NCBI GenBank assembly: GCA_001599755.1
Contig: BCHX01000001.1
Coordinates: 6,200,001 to 6,264,000, forward strand
Length of the DNA stretch: 64,000 nucleotides
Direction of reading: 5' to 3'
Source: Gliomastix tumulicola
Lineage: Eukaryota; Ascomycota; Sordariomycetes; Hypocreales; Bionectriaceae
This document shows positions 1 through 12,045 of this stretch, in pieces. A model generated the notes under the pieces. That model was not told the DNA's origin. It did no database searches and saw nothing but the letters and a program-made list of their open reading frames with translations. The position numbers and the translations under genes were made by a program. How positions within the stretch are numbered: the stretch's first letter is position 1; each line of letters starts with the position of its first letter.

Positions 1-3000
1 TGTCGCAAATGGGTGCTGCCCCTCTGGGAGCGCCTTGTCTGCACTCTTGGTCTGGACGTGAACCAGCAGAATGTAAGTTTCCTCCATTACCCGAGTTTGA
101 CTCTTCTCTGTAAACGAGGGTGAGGTGAAGTGGGAGCGTTGCTGAGACAAAACCTATATCTATAGCATATGGGCCGCACGCCGCTTCACATCATCTGTGA
201 CGTGTTCCCTGAAGACGCTGAACGGTGGAATGACGACCCTGGGCCTATGGACTTCCTCCTCACACGGATGAAGAACATTGATATCCCGGATCACGCTGGT
301 CTAACCGCACTGCACGTTGCCTCGACCCGGACAGAATACTGCACACGCAAACTCCTGGAAGCCCGCCTCAATGCTCGCGCTGTCACACACGAAGGCCTGA
401 GCCCACTACATCTTGCCGCTCGCGCAGAAAAGAGCAATATTGTTGGTATGCTCGCGCGTTCTCTACGCAAGTCGTCATCATCATGCCGAGGTTCAACCCC
501 CAGCACGGAGACCAACACCTTCAACGACACGGACAACAATAAGAGTGAAGGTATCAACGCCGCTGATGGAAACGGACTCACTCCGCTCTATTACGCTGTC
601 AGAAGCGGTAGACCTGAGACTGTGATGATTCTCCTCCTGGCAGGGGCGGATGCCAACGCAGGCTGCGATCTGTTCGAAGCCTGCGGCGAGTTCGAGCGAG
701 AGAATGCGCTTCTCGAAGCGACGAGCCACACCTACTACGACCCGCTGACTCAGCGGGAGGCCAAGAGAGAGCCTTCGGAAGAACGAGCGGTACCCTCTCC
801 CTCCACTGATAAGCTGTCTCCTCAGGACGTCAGGAGGCTGGAGGAGATCGTGCAGCTGCTGGCGAGCTTCGGGGCTGACCCGTCCAGGCTCGGACCGACG
901 TCCCAGCCCTCCCGTAGTAATGGGATCGTAGGTGACTGCGTGTGGCAATGCAAGGCGTATACAGCCAGCTGCCTCGTCGACAATGTCCCCGAATCCCTCT
1001 GGGTCAAGCCAGGCCAGGGGACCCCTTACTCGAACTTCCTCTCCGTCAGCGCTGCCGCGTACGACCCTTCGCTCGCCTCGTCGGAGAGCTTTCCTCAAGT
1101 TGTGGCCGGAAGACCCAGCCCCTGTAACTTCCTACTCTTCATGAGGCAAGTGAAACATCCAAATTTGGCCTCTTTTTCCACTTCCTTTTTCTGTCATTCT
1201 GAGGATATAGCCAGCTAACAATTTTTTTTTTTTTTTGGCAGACAAAGACAGTATACACTCGTCAAGGAGCTGGCCAAGCGCGGGGCGAGCTTTCTCCCCA
1301 ACCCCCGGGATGAGTTCCATTTCAGCCATTTTGCGGTCTTGATCCAGCACGGGTTTTCCAATCTGGTCAAGAGGATTGGTAAGATCGAGGCGGAGCGCGC
1401 ACTTGGTCAGGGCGACTGGCACGCCTTTGGCGACAGCTCCAAGGCAGGGTTGTGGTGCGCCCACCGGCCGGCGGACGAAGCGCAATCGGAGGGGAAGCCT
1501 ACGCGTGGTTACACTTCGGAGTTTGAGAGCATGCCGAAGCCTTTCCTCCTGGAGGCGGTTCAGCGTGAGCTTCCCAACATGGCCATCGTCCGGTCGTTGG
1601 TGGAGGATTTCCGCGTCGACGTGAACGAGAGGACCTGGGGTCATGATTACGCCGAGCACGGAAGGCAGCTCGCATATGATCAGTCGGCGCTTCATTACGT
1701 CGCGGAAGGCTTTCACTGGTGGCATGTCCACCTTGCTATGAAGTATCTTCTGAAGGTGCCGGAGATCGACGTCAACTTTCGTGTCAAGGGCGGCCTTACA
1801 CCTCTCCACGTGGCGGTTGGGGGCGGGACGGTCGTTGGCAAGCTTCGACCCCATGCTTACGACGCGGCGAAGCGTCTGCTCAATGCCGGAGCAGATATTC
1901 ATGCTGTGACGAGGCTTGGGACGGGTTGTCTCAGCTTGGCTGTACATGACGTTGAGATGATCCGACTGCTGATCAAGCATGGGGCCATCGTCTCGCCTGA
2001 CGATGTTGTCTCGGCCATCGAAGCCGGTCAAGTCGATGTCCTCAACGAGCTTCTGAACGCGAAAGATGCTCAGGATGGAGGGGGTTTGGACTTGGACCTC
2101 GACCCAGCGCTGCGCACAGCAGGCACGCTATTCATGAAGTCGAATCCAGACGACCAGGACGATACCTGGAGACCGACGGTGGACAATGAGATTGCCGTTG
2201 AGATGATCAAGATCCTCATCAAACACGGCGCAAACCCCCTCTCCAACTACATCTACTGTCCCGAACAAGAGGACGACACCCCAAGACCAAGATGGCGCCC
2301 GCATATCCACTTCAAAAAGAGCGTGCCGCAAACCACCGCCTGCGCGAATCCTAGCCATCAGGAGGTGACCTTGCTGCACGAACTGATCCAGGAGGTCAGA
2401 GACTTCCAGATCCAGCCGTTCCTCAGTCCTGGGCTCGATGTCAACTACAGAGATCCGCAGGGACGCACGCTTCTGCACGTTGCCTGTGGAAGAGTTGACT
2501 TGATTGGGAAGCCCCTCAACCTCCCCCCGCACTCTGCTACTGCTGGCGATGACGGAGGGCGAGAAGAAAAGACTCTTTTCCAGCGTCTGGTAGCCCTGGG
2601 AGCCGATGTCCATGCACGCGATCAGTTTGGTCAGAACATCCTCGTATATCTGATCAAACCTACTAGCTGGTCCACGCCCTCACCAAGGTGGAGAGACACG
2701 TTGGAGGACATTCTCCGCCTGGCTCCCGAGCTGGTACATGACGTTGACGCGTTAGGCGATACCCCGTTGATCCATGCCGTGCGCGTGGCTGTTGGTCCGG
2801 CGGCTGACACGGAGACGGCCCGGCGCCTTCTAGCGGCGGGTGCATCCCCTCTCGTGACAGACGGCCGCGGTGAGGGTGTGCTGCATATCCTGGCAGAGGA
2901 TCTCGGCACGGCAGGGCTCCGTGATCTCTTCCGTGACCTCGTCGACCGCGGAGTCGACATCAACGGACGCAGCAACACAGGCGGGACGCCGCTCTTCAAG

Positions 3001-3348
3001 TTCGCCCGCCGAAGCCCGCAGGCCACCGACGACGACATCTGCGACCCGGATTACGGCAAGCGGAAGGTCAGGGGCGACGAGTACGAGAACCCGCGGGAGC
3101 AAGGGGCCGTAGCGCTGCTGCAGGAGCTGGGGGCCGACTTCTTCGCCAGGGACAACGAGGGCAGGGGTTTACTGCACATCGCGGCGGCGGCGACGAGGGG
3201 CGGCGACGTGGTTCGGTTTCGGGAGCTGATGGCCGTAGGGTTGGATCCGATGATGGAGGACAATGTGCAGCAGACGGCGATTGATGCGGCGGCGGCTTCC
3301 TCCAACAACGCTGTATTGGAGATCTTTGAAAAGAAGGCAAGAAGGTAG
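1..3348 (+). CDS. Ankyrin-repeat protein, 5' partial
   Basis: The gene enters from the left edge already in frame. Exons read as 1-72, 166-1145 and 1242-3348, giving at least 1052 residues and ending at TAG. The sequence is a long series of ankyrin repeats: GRTPLHIICDVF, GLTALHVAS, GLSPLHLAARAE, GLTPLYYAVRSGRPE, GLTPLHVAVGGG and GRTLLHVACGR are clear repeat cores. Ankyrin repeats bind protein partners; no enzyme domain is visible, so the function is unknown. The first intron is GTAAGT...TATAG. The second only keeps frame if it begins with GC (GCAAGT at 1146) and ends at 1241 after a CTAAC branch site and a long T tract. A HET, NACHT or lipase domain could lie upstream of the window, as in many large fungal ankyrin proteins; that is conjecture. 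Confidence 0.85.
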
Positions 3349-3702
3349 ATGCACACGAACCACGAGTGAGAGCGAGAAGTATTGATGCAGACATAGCGCA
3401 CGCGCCATGGGAGTGTCTCGCCTTCAACTTACATGAGGCACATATGGCCGAACTAGTCTCTGTCCAAGTCCCTGAACTGTCTAAGTCTCTGAACCATCTA
3501 CGTCCCTGAATATTCACGGGCATGGAGCGCATTGCATGTCGCGGCTCAGATCATTAACAGAGTGATATTAGGCCGTTACAATATCCATCGAGGCCGTTAA
3601 TCATGAATATTAGAAAATCATCTTCTCAATTGTACATGTACATGTCCACATTCCATATCCAAAAAAGCGTAGAATCAACACCCAGGCGAGTCAGTCAGTA
3701 GC
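3349..3702. other. Intergenic, convergent 3' ends
   Basis: Spacer between two genes that converge. It should hold both 3' UTRs. No other gene or repeat is seen. Confidence 0.6.
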
Positions 3703-5539
3703 TCAGTGACGGAACCCAACCCAGGTGGCGTTGGGAGTGCACTGATCAGGCTGGGGGCCGATGGCCTCGCAGAAGGAGGCAAGGGGAGGCAGTCCCGTAC
3801 TCTTTTCCCAAACCAGTAAGTCAAAATGTCCATAGTGCATGCATATGCATATGCATGTGCATGGGTAGGGTCAGGGGCGGGGGAGGGGGGGGATACTCAC
3901 GAAGAGAGGGAAGGAGAAGAGATCCCTGAAGGAACCGCCGAACTTCTGCTTGACGACGGCAGCGACGGTTGCGTCGAGCGTGATGCTGCCTTCGATGGCG
4001 TTCTGGAACTTGTTGCAGGCTGTGCAGGATGAAGCTTCACATTGGCACGTTAGTGTCGTGCTTCATCTCGAGGAGTTGGGGGCGTGCTTACAAGAAAGGG
4101 CCTTGAGACCGGCGGTCAGGACGGGGAGCTTGGAGTTGAGCTCTGCGGCGAAACCGGTTTCTAGGTATCCAGCGTTAGCAAATGTCGTCACTTTCACATA
4201 TGTACGGAGAGTTCTACAACTTACCCAGCACGCTCAGCTCCAGCCCAACGGACGCATCGAGCGACGCCGAGGCCTTGACCTCGATGAAGGCCTGCGCCTC
4301 GAGGGGCTTGGCCTCGAGCGTGGGCTCCCAGCCCTCGGCGACGCTGCCCTCCTCGCTCAGGAAGTCCAGCTTCCACTTGGACTCGGGAATCGAAGCAGTG
4401 CCACCCATGGTGAGGGTGACGCCGCCCTTGATGGCCGAGATACCAGCCGTCAGTGCGACACCGACGGTGGGACCGATGGTGACGATACCGGGGATGGCGA
4501 CACCAGCAGGGGAGGCCTTGAAGAGAGGCAGACTCTGCTGCAGGAGGGCGTCGGTGAGGTCGCCGTTCATGGTGAGGGCAATGACGGCGGTGGCAGAGAG
4601 ACCGGCCGTGCGCAGCTCGACAAAGGCCTCCTCGAGCTTGAACCACTTGACGCGGAACTTGGCCTCGACGTCGATCGAGCCCGCGGTCGAGCACTCGTTG
4701 CACTTGCCCGTGAGCAGGACGCCATCCTGGAGGTTGAAGTTGATGCTCTTGCCGGTGAGATCCGTGTCGAGGGGCACAGACAGGTCCGGGTTGAACTCGC
4801 CGCCGAAGAAGTCCCCGATGGCGTCCAGGAAGCCCCGCTTGCTGAGCGTCTCCTCGGACACCGAGGACTCGCCCATGGCGGGCTTGCCGATGCTGAGGTC
4901 GTAGCTGTGCAGCGCCTCCTGCCAGGTCGTCTTGGCGCCGTTGAGGGTGGCGATCTTGGTGTCGGGCGTGACGGCCATGCTGCTCACCTGGAAGAGGAAG
5001 CGGTCCTCGTTCCACTGGCAGTCGCCCGCGCCGACCATGAGGAAGAAGTGGTGGTCCTCGTGGTCGTTGACCCAGGTCCAGATCTCGCCCGCCGCCTCGA
5101 GGTTGATCTGGTCCTGGAAGTCGATGGCGACCTGGCTGCCGTCCTCCAGGCACGTCACCGACTCGATCAGGTCGTCAAAGTACTCCATGTCCACGATGGC
5201 CTCGTCATCCCCGGGCATGTCGATGAGGAGCTCCGCCACCGTGCCGTCCTCGCCCGCCCAGTAGAGCGCGTCCTGGGGGATGAGATCGAAGGGCCCGCTG
5301 GTGTCGCGCCTGTGCTTCTTCGCGTGGGCGTTGGGACGGATGGGGATCAGGTTGACGATGCCCGACTTGGAGCCCGTGTCGGCCCTGGCGTAGGGGAGAG
5401 GGATGAGATTGTCCCTCTTCGCCGCCGTCGCGTGCATGAAGCCGTGCTCTACGAATGAGTGTCGAGGCCGGGCGACCGAGGCCGACGCCTGACCGCCCAG
5501 AGCCAGCACGGCCACGGAGAAAACCGAGAGAGAATGCAT
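3703..5539 (-). CDS. Secreted cysteine-containing protein of unknown function
   Basis: The start is the ATG at 5539, because a signal peptide (MHSLSVFSVAVLALGGQASA) follows at once; the open frame further upstream is only translated poly-T. Exons are 5539-4225, 4160-4092, 4034-3901 and 3801-3703, for 538 residues. Introns begin GTAAGT, GTAAGC and GTGAGT; the first two contain CTAAC branch sites. The N-terminal third has an acidic beta-rich look, and two later stretches each carry a CxxC pair followed by a similar segment (KCNECSTAGSID and SCTACNKFQNAIEGSIT). This layout recalls secreted ascomycete proteins with paired domains of unknown function (DUF7029/DUF7223 type); that assignment is from memory and unconfirmed. 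No catalytic motif is recognised. The third exon has two in-frame acceptors 15 nt apart. Confidence 0.8.
3836..3865. repeat. ATGCAT-rich simple repeat inside an intron
   Basis: A run of alternating GCATAT/ATGCAT units lies inside the last intron (3802-3900) of the secreted-protein gene. It looks like a small microsatellite with no evident role. Confidence 0.6.
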
Positions 5540-5590
5540 ATCGCTGCCGAATAAAGGATAGAATAAGAAAGGAATGACGATCAAAAAATC

Positions 5591-5683
<93 letters not shown>

Positions 5684-7555
5684 ATGAGTGACAAGGAGCC
5701 GGTCCAGTTGCCTATAGAATCTAAAGAATGAATGAATGCGGGATAGTCGAGAGACGGACGTCGCGAGAGAGCACACGGACAGAATCCATCTGAACTTCCA
5801 TACACGAACGGGAACAGCTAGAATATATCTACTAACAATCTCCCCCCCATTCTAGATCTTAACACGGAAGGTTTCATCGCAACGTTGGGAGCTCAGCTCC
5901 CTGTCCCCGAACGACGATGAAACCGATCCTCCGTGCAGTGCGCCTCCTTTTTTTGCTGCGGTGCCCCCCTGAAGACCTGCCAACCTGTCTTGGCGACCGT
6001 GGCGGCCCCCTGGAATTCTGCGGAGTCAGCAAGTCGCACCGCATGAACGAGGCATCTCTATTGCTCGGTTTTCTCCGAGCCAGTTTATGCGACTACCTGT
6101 TAGCCCCCGCCGGCCGAAATGAACGGGGGCGACTCGGGCTGCCAATCATGGCCTGACGTGCAGCTGACACCCATTCCTTCAGGGCTTCTTAGGGGGTGCG
6201 ACCACCCCTGTCGCAGGGCGGATGGATATTGGACGAATGGCATGGCGATGCTGGCGGGTTGCCCATTCAGCTGAGGGCTGCCTGCCTAATTGAGGGGAGG
6301 ACCCGGCTATTAATACTTCTCTGCCAAGGGGGGCGCTCGGTTTCTGGTTGTCCTGGAGTTCTTTGATGATGGATGAAATGCCAGAGTCTAGACTGCTGCT
6401 GAATTGATTGCCTTGGCCTTCGAAGTGAGTCTTGACCTGGGGCTGAGATGGATGCAAGATCCGACCTTCTCCAAACAGGGCACCGATCGGATCCCTGCAG
6501 TGAAACGTACGTATTTTCATTATCATTTCTTGCACTGACCTGAGCAGCCGTCTTTTGCCTGCTTCAACGGGCAATTGCCGATTGAATCGTTCGATGGCAG
6601 CCGATTTGGCCTACCGACTGTTATCGCTGAGGCGGCCCGTGACCCCTAGACTGGACATACCTCCAGGCAGGTCTTGAGGCGATAATTTGGTGAGCTGAGG
6701 AGCAAGTATCCGCCACTAGATTAACAACTCGAAAGATCGGGCTCCTTAGGTTGATCTCTTTAAGAGTAAGCAAAATGGGAATTCTCTGTCCTATGTGCTA
6801 AATCAATCTAAACTTTACTCGTCTCTAAGGTTTCTTGTTAGTCGGGTTGGTCAAGATATGGTGAATTCGTGCTTGGACAAACAGTACCATATATGCTCTT
6901 CACATAGATCGTCGGTTATCTTCAGAAGTGTCAAAGCTACGATGCATACTGAGCACGCTTCTCGCCCTCTCCTATCCCAAATGAACGGTCTCAATCTTCC
7001 AACTCTTACTCACAGTCCGGCCTGGAACCGCCTTCGAGGTGGCTGGACTGAACCACGCCCTTATCTAGGGTAGCCCTGGTATTGCTTGACTAGCCATGCT
7101 ACCAGAGACCCGAGAGTCAGGATAGGTTTACCTTTAGTGGGTGTCATTAGCATGACCAACAGCACTAACGATGAGTCTTCCGACGCTTATCAACGACCCT
7201 TGCTTTCCCGCGCGAAGCGCCCTAAACGCCCTCGATATGCCCTCCAGAGATTGCGCTCAATTCATCCTTTGTCTCTATCTTCCATCTCCAAGAGCATCAA
7301 ACGCTGAAATCAACTATCTGATGTGGAGTGATTCTCGACCTGTGGCTATCAGTTGCAAGATCTCAGGACGCAGCATAAACCTGATCGGCTCGCGATGCCG
7401 GGATCGCATATATGATTCGCGATGAGCCGGAGGAAGACACTGATATAAGGCCAGAGAATCACTGCGCAAGGATCGGGCTGCTTCTTCCAATCGTCCATTC
7501 CAAGTCAGCACGAAAATCTTCGACTTTTGGATTGCCTGAACTCCTAGTCGACGAC
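5540..7555. other. 2 kb intergenic region
   Basis: Divergent spacer: promoter of the secreted-protein gene on the left and of the MFS permease on the right. Short frames here (for example 5917-6156 and 6179-6574) show no domain, no splice support and no protein-like composition. Apart from the homopolymer at 5592-5681 nothing is recognised. Confidence 0.5.
5592..5681. repeat. 90-nt poly(A) tract (poly-T on the gene strand)
   Basis: There are 33 A, a single G at 5625, then 56 A. It sits 53 nt upstream of the ATG of the secreted-protein gene and is poly-T on that gene's strand, so it falls in its 5' UTR or core promoter. Long poly(dA:dT) tracts exclude nucleosomes in fungi. The true length may differ because homopolymers are prone to sequencing error. 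Confidence 0.9.
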
Positions 7556-9114
7556 ATGGACACCAGCAGACATGGCGAAAAGGGGGACGCCAAGATCAAC
7601 GAGAGCGACTCTGTCGACATTGTCGATACCCAGGCAATGAGCAACGAGGATTCCAAGTCGCAGTCGCTGTGGGCTACCGTCTTCTCATGCAGCGCTCTGA
7701 TTTCAAGTAAGTCTCTTGCTTCCTACTAACACGGCCTAGTCGTCAGGTGGCTTATGGCTAACAGCAGCGGATTAGCTGGATACAATGTCGCCATCATCGG
7801 AAACGTGTCGCTGTTCCTCAAGATGCTCTACCCGGATGCGTTGTCGACACAGATGAAGAGCCGCATGTCGAGTGCCTTTGTCATCGGACAGCTTGTCGGC
7901 CTCATCGGATTCGGCCTAGTCATCGACAAGATTGGGCGCAAGATTGGTGGTATCGCTACTGCAGCATTGATGATCCTTGGTGTGGCCCTGTCTACAGCTG
8001 CCTCTGGCACATCACACATGGGCCTGCTATGGATGCTCATCGTCGCCCGTGGCACAGCTGGCGTGGGAGCTGGTGGTGAATACCCCGTCACTACGGCTAT
8101 GGCAGCCGAGGCGACGGAGGATACGGCTAAGGCAAAGTCGTGGCGAGGATTCTTCACGGCTGTGAGCACCATCGTTGCCATCGATGTCGGGTTCGTTCTG
8201 TCCGGTCTGATCCCCATGATCATTCTGTCCATCACGCATGAGAAGCACTACGAGCTTGTCTGGAGACTCTGCGTCGGCATCGGCATGGTCCTGCCGCTCA
8301 TGATCCTGGCTGTACGATTTCACGTCAAGCCGTCCAAGACTTACGAGAAGTACGGGGAGTCTACATGGAAGCTTCCTTACAGGCTCATCCTGAAGAAGTA
8401 CTGGAAGCCATTCATCGGCACCGCCGGGTGCTGGGCCATGTACAACTGGACGGCGGTCCCCTTTGCCATTTTCACAGGAACCATTGCCACCTCGCTGAGT
8501 CCCGATGGCGACGTCATCAAGAACCTCGGCTGGGGCACGCTGATCAATGTTTTTGCCGTTCCTGGCGGCATTGTTGGCGGCCTCATTGGGGACAAGATCG
8601 GCCGCAAGAAGACACTGATCCTCGGCTTTGCCCTTCAAAGCATCATGGGCTTCATCCTTGCTGGCGCTATCAGGCAGATTCAGACGATACCTGCTCTCTT
8701 CCTGGTGCTCTACGGAGTCTTCCTATTCTTGGGCGAGTGCGGGCCCGGAAGCACCGTCTTCGTTATCTCTGCGGAATCTTACCCGACTGTCATCCGCGGG
8801 TTGATGATTGGACTATCTGGTGCTGTCGCTAAAGCTGCAGGAGCCATCTGTAAGTCGACTCTTATCGTAACAGTGTGGAAAAATTTGACAATGCTGACAG
8901 ATCCGTGACAGCTACCCAAGTTTTCAACCCGATCCTCGAGCTCTACCCCGATGATCCCGTCAAAGGCCAGCAAACAGTATTCTTGATTGGCAGTGGGTTC
9001 TGTCTCTTGGGAGCTGTGCTTGCGTTGTTCTTCGTCCGGGAGCTGCGTCCCGAAGAGGATTTGCAGACCGTCGATCGAGAATACGAGCAATATCTGGAAG
9101 ATAATAGGCAATGA
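7556..9114 (+). CDS. MFS permease, glycerophosphoinositol/phosphate type
   Basis: Predicted to move phosphate or glycerophosphodiesters across the plasma membrane by proton symport. Exons 7556-7706, 7776-8849 and 8912-9114 give 475 residues. The polar N-terminus is followed by about 12 hydrophobic segments. The join at intron 1 makes ALISTGYNVAIIGNV, matching the DGYN-type first membrane segment of PHS-family carriers; DKIGRKIGG and DKIGRKKTL are the two MFS cytosolic loop motifs; LGECGPGSTVFVISAE and the GAIST join made by intron 2 fit the GIT1/PHO84 group. Both introns have GTAAGT donors. An earlier acceptor at 7739 would also stay in frame but would insert charged residues into the first membrane segment. 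Substrate is not determined. Confidence 0.85.
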
Positions 9115-10255
9115 GAGGTCGAAGGTACTCCTAGTCTCTCATTACGGCCATGTGATAGCGTAAGATTGCCGTTTCGAGGGTTTGGACTAGCGAAAACAGG
9201 CAAAGGATGCTAAGGCCTTTCCGGTCCCATTTTTTGAAAAGGCAGTGAAGATAATGGAATACGTGTAGCTGGCTGAAACTATTCGTCTCCCTTAGACTTA
9301 CCAAGGAGTGGTCGCATAAAGGTTGCTTCATCTGCGTTACTCTATGTTAGCCCCAAGGCAAGCCTATTTGAGGAACATGCCAGTGGAACTGAGGAAGGCT
9401 GTTCAGTTATTCAATAAGACTTTAAGGCTAGGAATGTATCCTAAGTTAGATCTTCTTGAGCAAGCCACAATAAATGAGCAGATCCGGGTCGCAGTGCTTT
9501 GCCTTGGTCGTATGACGACTTGGCTAAGCTACACCCGTTGTGTATGGAAGTAACTCAACTTAGCCGCAAACGACAACCACTTCGTATTGAGCGTACGATC
9601 CCTTCTTGATCACGATTTCAATTCAGCGCGCTCAGGTTCTTCAACTCTAGATGAAATAAGGGACGGGTGGCTGTTGGAAAGCTAGCTGACTCTGTATTGC
9701 ATTGTTGAGGCAGAGAGCAACATGTCTGTAAAAGCAAGTGCTGGCATCTTAAGACCCGAAGCGCCTTGGGAAATCCCACGAGTGGGACATGAGTAAAGAA
9801 TACCCGGCAGACGTCATCGTCATACTCTAGTCGCAATTATCGCTGGTATTCTTTGCCCACGAGAACCGAGCACTTCGAAACGTGGGGAAGATCTCGTATA
9901 AAGCCAGATTTATGGATCCCCGTTCCAGACCAGATTCGATTGATGCCCACGCGGTCGAGGAGCTAAGTCAGATCAAGCCCGTCCAGCTCGGCGTGAAGGG
10001 CGTATCAGCGACAGTAGCGTCACCGGCGTCGCGCAGTTATAGGATGAGCTAAGACTGTCGAGACTGAGTGGAGAGCGCGTACAGCGTTTAGGAGGCAAAG
10101 GACACGTCAAGGGCGTCTAGGGCGGCGCCTACCGCCCAGAATTAAGGTTGGACACATTTCTGATGCTCAGGAGGAGAACTAGAGAAGATAGGGTGGGACA
10201 GGTTGCTAACATTGACTTCCCTGAGGTTTCAGAAACTCTCTCAGTTCTTATGAAT
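9115..10255. other. Intergenic, convergent
   Basis: Lower-GC spacer between the permease and the PEP-mutase-like gene. Small frames such as 9323-9553 have no recognisable domain. No repeat or RNA gene is seen. Confidence 0.5.
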
Positions 10256-11095
10256 CTAAGCTACAATCTTTCCTCCTCCAAGAATCGTGCTTGCTGCCTT
10301 CTTGGTCGCCTCCATAGCGATGAGGAACAAACTCGGTCCGAAGCTGATCCTCGCAACACCAAGCTCCGCGATCTCTCCGGTCGACAGCCCCGTTGACCTA
10401 TGAGCCGTCTTGACCGCCACCTTGCCGTCCAACTCCTTGACCAGAGTCCTGACCTCCTCGTCCCGAAGGCCACGAGCTGATCCCCAGAAGAAGATGGTCG
10501 TCGCCCCGGCATCAAGGTATGCCCTTCCGCGCTTGATAGCCTCCTTCATGCGCATCTCATCGTCGAGGGACGGATCTTGGGCCAGGACAAAGATGTCACA
10601 GCGAGCATTGAGGGCGAAGTCGGGGCATTCGGCATCACTGGCTGCCTTGAGCGCCACCTTGAGTCGCTCGACCTGCTCATCCACACCGTACAGAGATCCC
10701 TGAATACCGGCTGCGAAGCCAGCGGACGGAATGCTATCTTCGATGTTGGCGCCCACAGCACCGGCCTTGACGGCGGCAGACACCGCCTCTCCGATCTTGG
10801 AGCCGTAGCCATCCTGGAGGTCGACTGAGAGGGGCAGACCGAGCTTTTGGGCTGCAGGACCAATCCTCCGAATTGCCTCGAGGTTCTGCTCATAGGTGAG
10901 GTCCTCGTCCTTGACACCGAGGGAGGCGGCCACCGCCCACGATGCGGAGGCTACGGCCTTGACTGGAGCAGATTCGGCGCTGTTGAGGGAGGCGACGGCG
11001 TTGAGAGAGGGAATATCCCAGACGTTGGGGATAATCAAGGGCTTAGAAGGCTTGTGCAGTGCCTTCAAAGTCTTGGCGAGTGTGTTGGAGGCCAT
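10256..11095 (-). CDS. Isocitrate lyase/PEP mutase superfamily enzyme
   Basis: A 279-residue intronless enzyme of the isocitrate lyase/phosphoenolpyruvate mutase superfamily (PEP phosphonomutase-like). These act on C-C or C-P bonds of alpha-keto or hydroxy acids using a TIM barrel and Mg2+. Visible hallmarks: N-terminal PLIIPNVWDIPS, the Mg-binding DLQDGYG, GANIEDS, NARCDIF and GATTIFFWG, and near the C-terminus ARISFGPSLF. The start is the ATG at 11095 (MASNTLAKTLKALH); the open frame extends further upstream but contains the ambiguous base at 11129 and is not protein-like. The KKCGH-type lyase loop of true isocitrate lyase is not seen, so a mutase, oxaloacetate hydrolase or phosphonate lyase role is equally possible. 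Confidence 0.88.
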   Translation of the reverse strand: MASNTLAKTLKALHKPSKPLIIPNVWDIPSLNAVASLNSAESAPVKAVASASWAVAASLGVKDEDLTYEQNLEAIRRIGPAAQKLGLPLSVDLQDGYGSKIGEAVSAAVKAGAVGANIEDSIPSAGFAAGIQGSLYGVDEQVERLKVALKAASDAECPDFALNARCDIFVLAQDPSLDDEMRMKEAIKRGRAYLDAGATTIFFWGSARGLRDEEVRTLVKELDGKVAVKTAHRSTGLSTGEIAELGVARISFGPSLFLIAMEATKKAASTILGGGKIVA

Positions 11096-12045
11096 CGTAG
11101 ATGTTTCGTTGCGTTGTGAATGGCGGGGNAATTGAGAGTGAGAGACTTTTAGTGCTGCTGGAGACTGTTGTAGGGGTTGTTTGGAGACCTTTGGAGTATT
11201 ATAGATGGTCCTTGTGATGTTCAAATGCGGAGGAAATACGCTGTGTTTTATGTACCCCTCGCCTTAAAGGGCGCGACTGACAAGTTAGGTACTAGTAGTT
11301 GGTCATTCTAAGCTTTTGAGCGGCTAGTTCACGATGACAACCCGCGTCTCCGCACGATTTTGGTGTTGCTCTTGATATAACCCGTGAAATACATTAATTA
11401 TTAAGCAACTTATTATAAATCATTATCCTTTAGAGCATTACAGATGATGCTTGTAATGTTTAAAGACTACCTACCTTAGGTAATATAATGGGCTGCTAGC
11501 AGCACCAAATGCAGCTTTAGCTTTACCAAACTCCAGTGGGACTCGTTCAGACAAATCACAGTTCAAAAACGTACTGGAAAATTATGGAAAATGGGCAAGC
11601 GTAGAAAAGTTACCCAGACCAAAAGTAGACTGCCGGTCATAAAACAGCAGGCTGCCCGCCCACGGGGAATTCCCCCATCTCTTTCCGTTCCATTCTTTCT
11701 GCATTATTCTATGCCACTCAGGTCGTAGGCGATTCCTTATTTATTCTATACAATCCGGGATTCGCCTAGACATAAGGGACTTTATCTAAGTTCATTAGCG
11801 AGTCAAGGGATCAGTTGGTTGAGGAACACAATTCAGGCGCTCCTTAGCGCAGCAGTTCGGCATTAGGGTTGTCCCGGGCCGATTTAGCCAGGAATTTGCT
11901 GCGCATGAGGGCATCTCGGGGCATGAGGAGGGCGAGCACACGGGCAAAGCCGAGAGCTTGAGGGAGACACAAGGCACCACGGTCATATCACATGTTAAAT
12001 TTGTCACCGACAGAGACACTGACCGTGTGCGTGTGGTATATGCTC
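11096..12045. other. Intergenic region
   Basis: Promoter of the PEP-mutase-like gene plus a notably AT-rich stretch at about 11370-11490. A single ambiguous base lies at 11129. No gene is supported. Confidence 0.5.

Noticed and set aside
3950..5458. 502-residue open frame antisense to the secreted protein
   Set aside because: Antisense mirror of a GC-rich coding region; Arg/Glu/Val/Leu-biased with no domain.
5540..5776. N-terminal extension of the secreted protein rich in Phe
   Set aside because: It is translated poly-T; the signal peptide begins at 5539.
7740..7775. Alternative exon 2 start of the MFS permease at 7740 (and frame from ATG 7754)
   Set aside because: It stays in frame but inserts VRWLMANSSGLA before GYNV and has the weaker fit to the family; the acceptor at 7775 after CTAAC gives the expected ALISTGYNV.
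11838..11900. CTCCTTAGCGCAGCAG, resembling the D-arm of a tRNA-Met
   Set aside because: No anticodon arm, T-arm or B-box follows.
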